Shown piece by piece: positions 60,102-64,000 of a stretch of 64,000 bases of DNA. The stretch covers positions 496,001 to 560,000 of the forward strand of contig NZ_FNWH01000006.1 in the NCBI RefSeq assembly GCF_900106585.1. Reading direction: 5' to 3'. This DNA comes from Acidaminococcus timonensis (GTDB taxonomy: Bacteria; Bacillota; Negativicutes; Acidaminococcales; Acidaminococcaceae). The stretch's first letter is position 1, and the number at the start of each line of letters is the position of its first letter. The notes beneath the pieces were generated by a model. It had not been told where the DNA came from, did not search any database, and saw only the letters and a list, made by a program, of their open reading frames with translations. The translations under genes were made by a program, and so were the position numbers.

Positions 60102-62621
60102 ATGAAATGGCAGACGATACAAAGAACCTTGATAATTGCAATCTTTGCTTGTGTTATTTTCATCTTGTTCAGTGAACAAATCGTAAAGCAGCAGATTGCC
60201 ATTTCCCTGTTGAATGCGCTCTTTGCCTTTTTCTGGTTATGGTATGGTAGGTCCAGGAATGCTGATAAGATCCTAAAGAATATTTACTTGGGGTTGGGAG
60301 AATGCTTTATCATTTGGCATTCTTTGGAACCTGCCAGAATGAAATTCTTATATTTCATAATAAATTTAGTAGTCCTATTGATTTGTTATTGCATATGGAA
60401 ATATAAGAATCGTAATAATGCACGGACTTTGGAAGAAAACGAGAAACACCTGCTCTTTCCAGAACATCAGGCTGATTTGGAAAGAATTAGGATTTTGATT
60501 AAAGATGACAACATATTGGGAGTTCAGTCTCCTTATGGAGAAGGAAAATCTTTTGTGGTTGATCGGTTGTGTACTGATCTCATGGAAAATGAAAAGTGGG
60601 ATGTGATTCATATTGAATCGTTGGCGTACAGTTATAAAGATTTTGATAAAGTACTCATCCAAAAAATTTCCCAGGTCTTGAAAGAAAACCATATTTACTC
60701 TTTTTATGCAACAGAATTGCTTCAGTGTATCAAAGAAACTTTGTGGGGCAAGTTGTCATTGCCACAACTGTTCCATTCTTCTGTTGAAGCGTCTTCTACT
60801 ATTGTAGGACTCAGAGAGGACCTGCTCCAATTGGAAAAGCCGGTTCTGATTGTTTTTGAAGATATTGAGCGGGTACATGACTCTGAATATGTGAAAAGAT
60901 TGTTTGCCATTGCAGAAAGATTATGCAGTAACAAGGCAAAATTTATATTGGAATATGATGCATCTGTGTTGAATGGACAAGGAATTGATTTTCAGTTCAG
61001 AGAAAAGTATCTTCCTTTTGAAGTGAATATAAGTGATATCCCTTACAGAAAACTGATTTGCTATTTATGGGATGAGACCGAAAAAGCAGAATATACGGAT
61101 TTGAAGAGATGGGAGATTGAAGATTATCGAAAAGCAGCATTACTTAGTAGTTATGGTCCTCTTTTTCTTGCATTGCAGCAAAGCTATGAAGAAATAGAGC
61201 TGGAAAAGATAAAAGCTGGTAATTTTTCTGTACGAAGGGTTCGGAATTATTTAATAGAGTCCAAGTTATATTTATCTAAAAAGGAAGGGCTGTCTGAGGA
61301 AGCAAAGAGAATCATTTTGAAAGTTCTCTATTTGAAATTTTTCCATCATAACATGTTTGAAAAATTAAAGCCTGGAAAGTCGTTGGAAGAAGTTTATCTG
61401 TTTAAAAATAAAGGTGATGATAAGACCCTGTTTGAATTTTATTCTCATGTTTTAAACAGCAAAAATCCGAAAGCTACATTTAAAGAATTAATGAAGAATG
61501 GGCAAAATCATGATTCGTATTATTTATTCTGCTTTCTTGGATATGAAGGATATGATTACGTCAAAAAAATAGAAAATGAGAAAAAAAGTACAGAACCATC
61601 AAAATTAGATTATACGCAGCATCTGCAGAATCAGGAGAAGAGGGAACGAATCAATCGCATTATTTGGAACTTACTCATGAACGGAGAATCAGAGTACAGC
61701 GATCAGCAACTGTTCATGAAGCGATTTGTGAATGAAGTACTTGAGGCTGGAAACGAAGAAATGCAACTGACAGCATGGGGAAGATTGCAAAATCAGTCAC
61801 TGAATGAAAAAATATATAAAAACAATAATGGTATTTTCTATTTTGGAATCAATTATTTTGTGTCGCTGGCACAAGGAATGTATGTTTGTGGTTATCAAGA
61901 AAAATGGCCAGACTTTTTTCAGTTTTACAAGAGAATCCAAAAAGAGATTGTTGTTGATGTGGATTTTGTTAAGATGCTTTCATTTGTAGACATAAAGAGT
62001 AAAGATACCTTGCTTATTTCTGCAATGGATTTTTTTAATCAAGGGAAGCTTATTGGAAACCTAAACCAGAAACAAGAGTATTATCATTTTCTATATGAAT
62101 ATATTGATTGCATCGGACGTTGGGAGTTTATTCATTCTCTGGCACCATTGGAACTTGAGAATTGGAGAGTAATCAGCGGGTTTACTTTAACGAATGAACG
62201 GTTGGTTAAAATATTAAAACAACTATGGGAGGATACAAACGATGAATTGAGAAAGAAAAATAATAAAAGGTTGATTAAAGAATTACAGATCATTCAGAAG
62301 TTTATTCAAAAAAATATTGAGCTAATAGAAATGCAGAATCCATATTCAATAGATAGACCAAGCGTTGAGATGAAGGCAAAAACAATTCATACCCATCAAA
62401 AAGAAGTGGATATGATTTATGAAATGTTGAACCAGTATCCTGATAACCCACAAGCACTGGTTGAATGTGAGAAAATGATGGATGAATTTTATGAAGAGGG
62501 AAAGCTAACCATTTACGAACTGCGCTCTGCGCAACGTTCGGTGGCAAGAAAAAAGAAAATTACAATTAGGAATGTGAATGCTAATATAAAAGTGAGCCAT
62601 TTAAGATCTAAATGCTCATGA
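60102..62621 (+). CDS. membrane-anchored KAP-like P-loop NTPase, candidate defence protein
   Basis: 839 residues from the ATG at 60102 (AGAGGA at 60089-60094); longer in-frame starts fall inside the IS30 derivative. Three to four membrane spans lie in residues 8-99. The P-loop SPYGEGKSF is at about 143-151; Walker B LIVFEDIERVHD at about 249-260; AKFILEYDASVL follows as a sensor-like strand. The remainder (~550 residues) is helical and charged. This layout matches KAP/YobI-type NTPases, some linked to phage defence. The last ~14 codons lie in IS21-end repeats, so the native 3' end may be lost. Confidence 0.72.
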   Translation: MKWQTIQRTLIIAIFACVIFILFSEQIVKQQIAISLLNALFAFFWLWYGRSRNADKILKNIYLGLGECFIIWHSLEPARMKFLYFIINLVVLLICYCIWKYKNRNNARTLEENEKHLLFPEHQADLERIRILIKDDNILGVQSPYGEGKSFVVDRLCTDLMENEKWDVIHIESLAYSYKDFDKVLIQKISQVLKENHIYSFYATELLQCIKETLWGKLSLPQLFHSSVEASSTIVGLREDLLQLEKPVLIVFEDIERVHDSEYVKRLFAIAERLCSNKAKFILEYDASVLNGQGIDFQFREKYLPFEVNISDIPYRKLICYLWDETEKAEYTDLKRWEIEDYRKAALLSSYGPLFLALQQSYEEIELEKIKAGNFSVRRVRNYLIESKLYLSKKEGLSEEAKRIILKVLYLKFFHHNMFEKLKPGKSLEEVYLFKNKGDDKTLFEFYSHVLNSKNPKATFKELMKNGQNHDSYYLFCFLGYEGYDYVKKIENEKKSTEPSKLDYTQHLQNQEKRERINRIIWNLLMNGESEYSDQQLFMKRFVNEVLEAGNEEMQLTAWGRLQNQSLNEKIYKNNNGIFYFGINYFVSLAQGMYVCGYQEKWPDFFQFYKRIQKEIVVDVDFVKMLSFVDIKSKDTLLISAMDFFNQGKLIGNLNQKQEYYHFLYEYIDCIGRWEFIHSLAPLELENWRVISGFTLTNERLVKILKQLWEDTNDELRKKNNKRLIKELQIIQKFIQKNIELIEMQNPYSIDRPSVEMKAKTIHTHQKEVDMIYEMLNQYPDNPQALVECEKMMDEFYEEGKLTIYELRSAQRSVARKKKITIRNVNANIKVSHLRSKCS

Positions 62622-64000
62622 AAAAGTGAGCCACTCTGAAACAAGTTCCCCTATACTAGAGTCAGTAATTTGATTCTAAGGGGATTGATGTTAGGATGGT
62701 CATCACTATGAAAGATTATGGTCAAATTCGCCAGATGTACATTCGCGATGGAAAATCTATCCGCCAGATTGCCAGAGAAATGCATATCTCCCGTAATACT
62801 GTGGCCAAGTATTGCAAAGGAAATGCACTCCCGGGCATCCGCTGCGAATATCATCGGACATCTGCAGTGATTACAGAGGAGGTGACTCGATTCATCCAGA
62901 GCTGTCTGGATGAAGATGCGAAAGAACCCAATAAGAAGCAGCACCACACAGCCAAGCGGATTTATGACCGCCTGGTAGAAGAAACTGGATTTACAGGAGG
63001 TGCAAGCACAGTCCGGCGCTGCGTTCATCTGTTACGTGGCAATCTTCAGGAAGCCTTCGTCCCTTTGGCTCACCTTCCAGGTGATGCGATGCAGATTGAT
63101 TGGGGTGAAGCTGTGGTTTACCTCAAAGGAGTGCGTACTAAAGTCAATTTCTTTTGTGCCCGCCTTTGCTACAGCTGTGCTCCTTTCGTGGTCTGTTTCC
63201 GCAGGAAGAATACGGAAGCTTTACTTGAAGCATTGAGAAAAGCTCTGGAATTCTTTGGGGGCGTCCCTGCTAAGGTCATTTTTGACAATGACCGGGTAGC
63301 CGTTAAGGAAAAAGGTGGCAAAGAAGCCATTGCCCAGGAAAAGTATGAAGCATTTGCAGCCCATTATTGCTTCCATACCGTTTTCTGCAATGTCCGGAGT
63401 GGAAATGAAAAAGGACTGGTGGAGAATCTCGTAGGCTGGGTCCGCCGGAATGTCTTTGTCCCTGTACCCAGAGTAGATGCGCTGGACGAATTGAACAGAC
63501 TCCTGCTGGATAAATGCAAGGTGTATGCGAATACGCATAAAATCCCTGGACGGGAGAACCCTGTAAAGGATCTGCTCCTGGAAGACCAGAAACGTCTCTG
63601 CCCACTGCCGGGCAGCCCTTTTGATGCAAGCAGAGCAGCAGTCTGCCGAGTAACACCCTTTTCTGTTGTCCGATTCGTCGCTAACGATTATTCTGTGCCC
63701 GTGAAATATGTGGGACAGGAGGTCACGGTGCGAGCCTATGCTGAACAGATTCGGATCTTTGCCAAGGGGGAACTGATTGCTGAACACGCCAGAAACTATG
63801 GGCAAAACCAGCAGATTCTGAAACTTGCGCATTATCTGCCGTTGCTGGAATACAAGCCGCGCAGCATCCTGGAAGCAAAACCGGTACGGCAGAACCTCAG
63901 TGCTGCCCTGCTACAGTTCCTGGAGACCAATGCATTCAGCAGCGAACAGCTGGTTGAGATTCTGCGGCTATGTGCTGCCGACGGAGAGAACGCTTTTTGG
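62579..64000 (+). mobile_element. second IS21-family element, 5' part (runs off window)
   Basis: The left end is near 62579-62619: AAAAGTGAGCCA occurs twice (62588-62599 and 62622-62633), the repeated end boxes expected for IS21, each next to a TG. The exact outer base is uncertain. istA begins at 62708; istB and the right end are outside. It differs in sequence and ends from the IS21 at 40161. Confidence 0.75.
62708..64000 (+). CDS. istA: IS21-family transposase IstA, partial
   Basis: At least 431 codons, open at the window edge. KDYGQIRQMYIRDGKSIRQI is the N-terminal HTH; the DDE core shows Asp in GDAMQIDWGEAVVYLKG, Asp in AKVIFDNDRVAVKE and Glu in SGNEKGLVENLVGWVRRNVF. The C-terminal beta part begins NDYSVPVKYVGQEVTVRAYA. 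ATG 62708 has AGGATGG upstream; an in-frame ATG at 62696 is an alternative. This IstA is of a different subgroup than the one at 40272. Confidence 0.9.
   Translation, partial: MKDYGQIRQMYIRDGKSIRQIAREMHISRNTVAKYCKGNALPGIRCEYHRTSAVITEEVTRFIQSCLDEDAKEPNKKQHHTAKRIYDRLVEETGFTGGASTVRRCVHLLRGNLQEAFVPLAHLPGDAMQIDWGEAVVYLKGVRTKVNFFCARLCYSCAPFVVCFRRKNTEALLEALRKALEFFGGVPAKVIFDNDRVAVKEKGGKEAIAQEKYEAFAAHYCFHTVFCNVRSGNEKGLVENLVGWVRRNVFVPVPRVDALDELNRLLLDKCKVYANTHKIPGRENPVKDLLLEDQKRLCPLPGSPFDASRAAVCRVTPFSVVRFVANDYSVPVKYVGQEVTVRAYAEQIRIFAKGELIAEHARNYGQNQQILKLAHYLPLLEYKPRSILEAKPVRQNLSAALLQFLETNAFSSEQLVEILRLCAADGENAFW

Overview
The window looks like a chromosomal segment of a Gram-positive-lineage anaerobe with a diderm-type, meso-DAP envelope. 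The closest fit I recognise is the Negativicutes, and the gene content and GC-rich codon use resemble Acidaminococcus. This is inference from protein style, the T-box leader, the Firmicutes-type PurBox and the NrdR/FtsZ/Sbp gene order; no search was run. Bases 1 to about 31,200 are core metabolism and cell division, almost all on the + strand and tightly packed. Bases 34,300 to 38,850 are core translation genes. The rest is AT-richer, fragmented accessory DNA.

Core part. (1) 2-7680 is the pyrimidine operon pyrC(partial)-carA-carB-pyrK-pyrD-pyrF-pyrE, ending at a bidirectional terminator shared with a convergent small DUF1858-type redox protein. (2) 8218-22595 is the division and cell wall (dcw) cluster: promoter with MraZ boxes, mraZ, rsmH, ftsL, murE, murF, mraY, murD, murG, murC, ddl, ftsQ, DUF881, sbp, ftsZ, then nrdR. 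ftsI/spoVD, ftsW, murB and ftsA are not in it; a short MITE-like repeat lies where ftsI is expected. (3) 23823-29518 is a purine operon, purE-F-M-N-H-D, behind a PurBox pair placed directly upstream of a good -35/-10. Its PurH is only the IMP cyclohydrolase half. An IMP dehydrogenase gene follows with its own promoter and terminator. (4) 31250-34084 holds small phage- or plasmid-like genes: a frameshifted fragment, two tiny membrane peptides with a small HTH protein, and a hicAB toxin-antitoxin pair with a clear operator. (5) 34298-38049 is a Phe T-box leader with pheS-pheT, followed by a ferredoxin and tRNA-Asp, tRNA-Gly and tRNA-Trp.

Accessory part, from just after tRNA-Trp to the window end. 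It is built from insertion sequences and candidate defence genes: an ISL3 element split by an IS21 element with a 5-bp target duplication; a phage replisome-organizer-like gene next to iteron-like repeats; a 1061-residue HD-domain plus HSP90/GHKL-ATPase fusion; a broken Rpn-type gene; a reverse transcriptase preceded by a 0.35-kb promoter-to-terminator noncoding unit; a surface glycan locus with three GT2 enzymes, LicD, an IspD/TarI-like cytidylyltransferase, an SDR, a Wzy-like polymerase and a Wzx-like flippase; a membrane-anchored KAP-like P-loop NTPase; and a second IS21 element running off the end. Two internally deleted, inverted copies of one IS30 derivative bracket the glycan locus and touch the RT and KAP genes.

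The best candidate for an undescribed system is the reverse transcriptase with its upstream noncoding unit (48457-50275). Next come the HD-HSP90 fusion (44154-47339) and the KAP-like NTPase (60102-62621).
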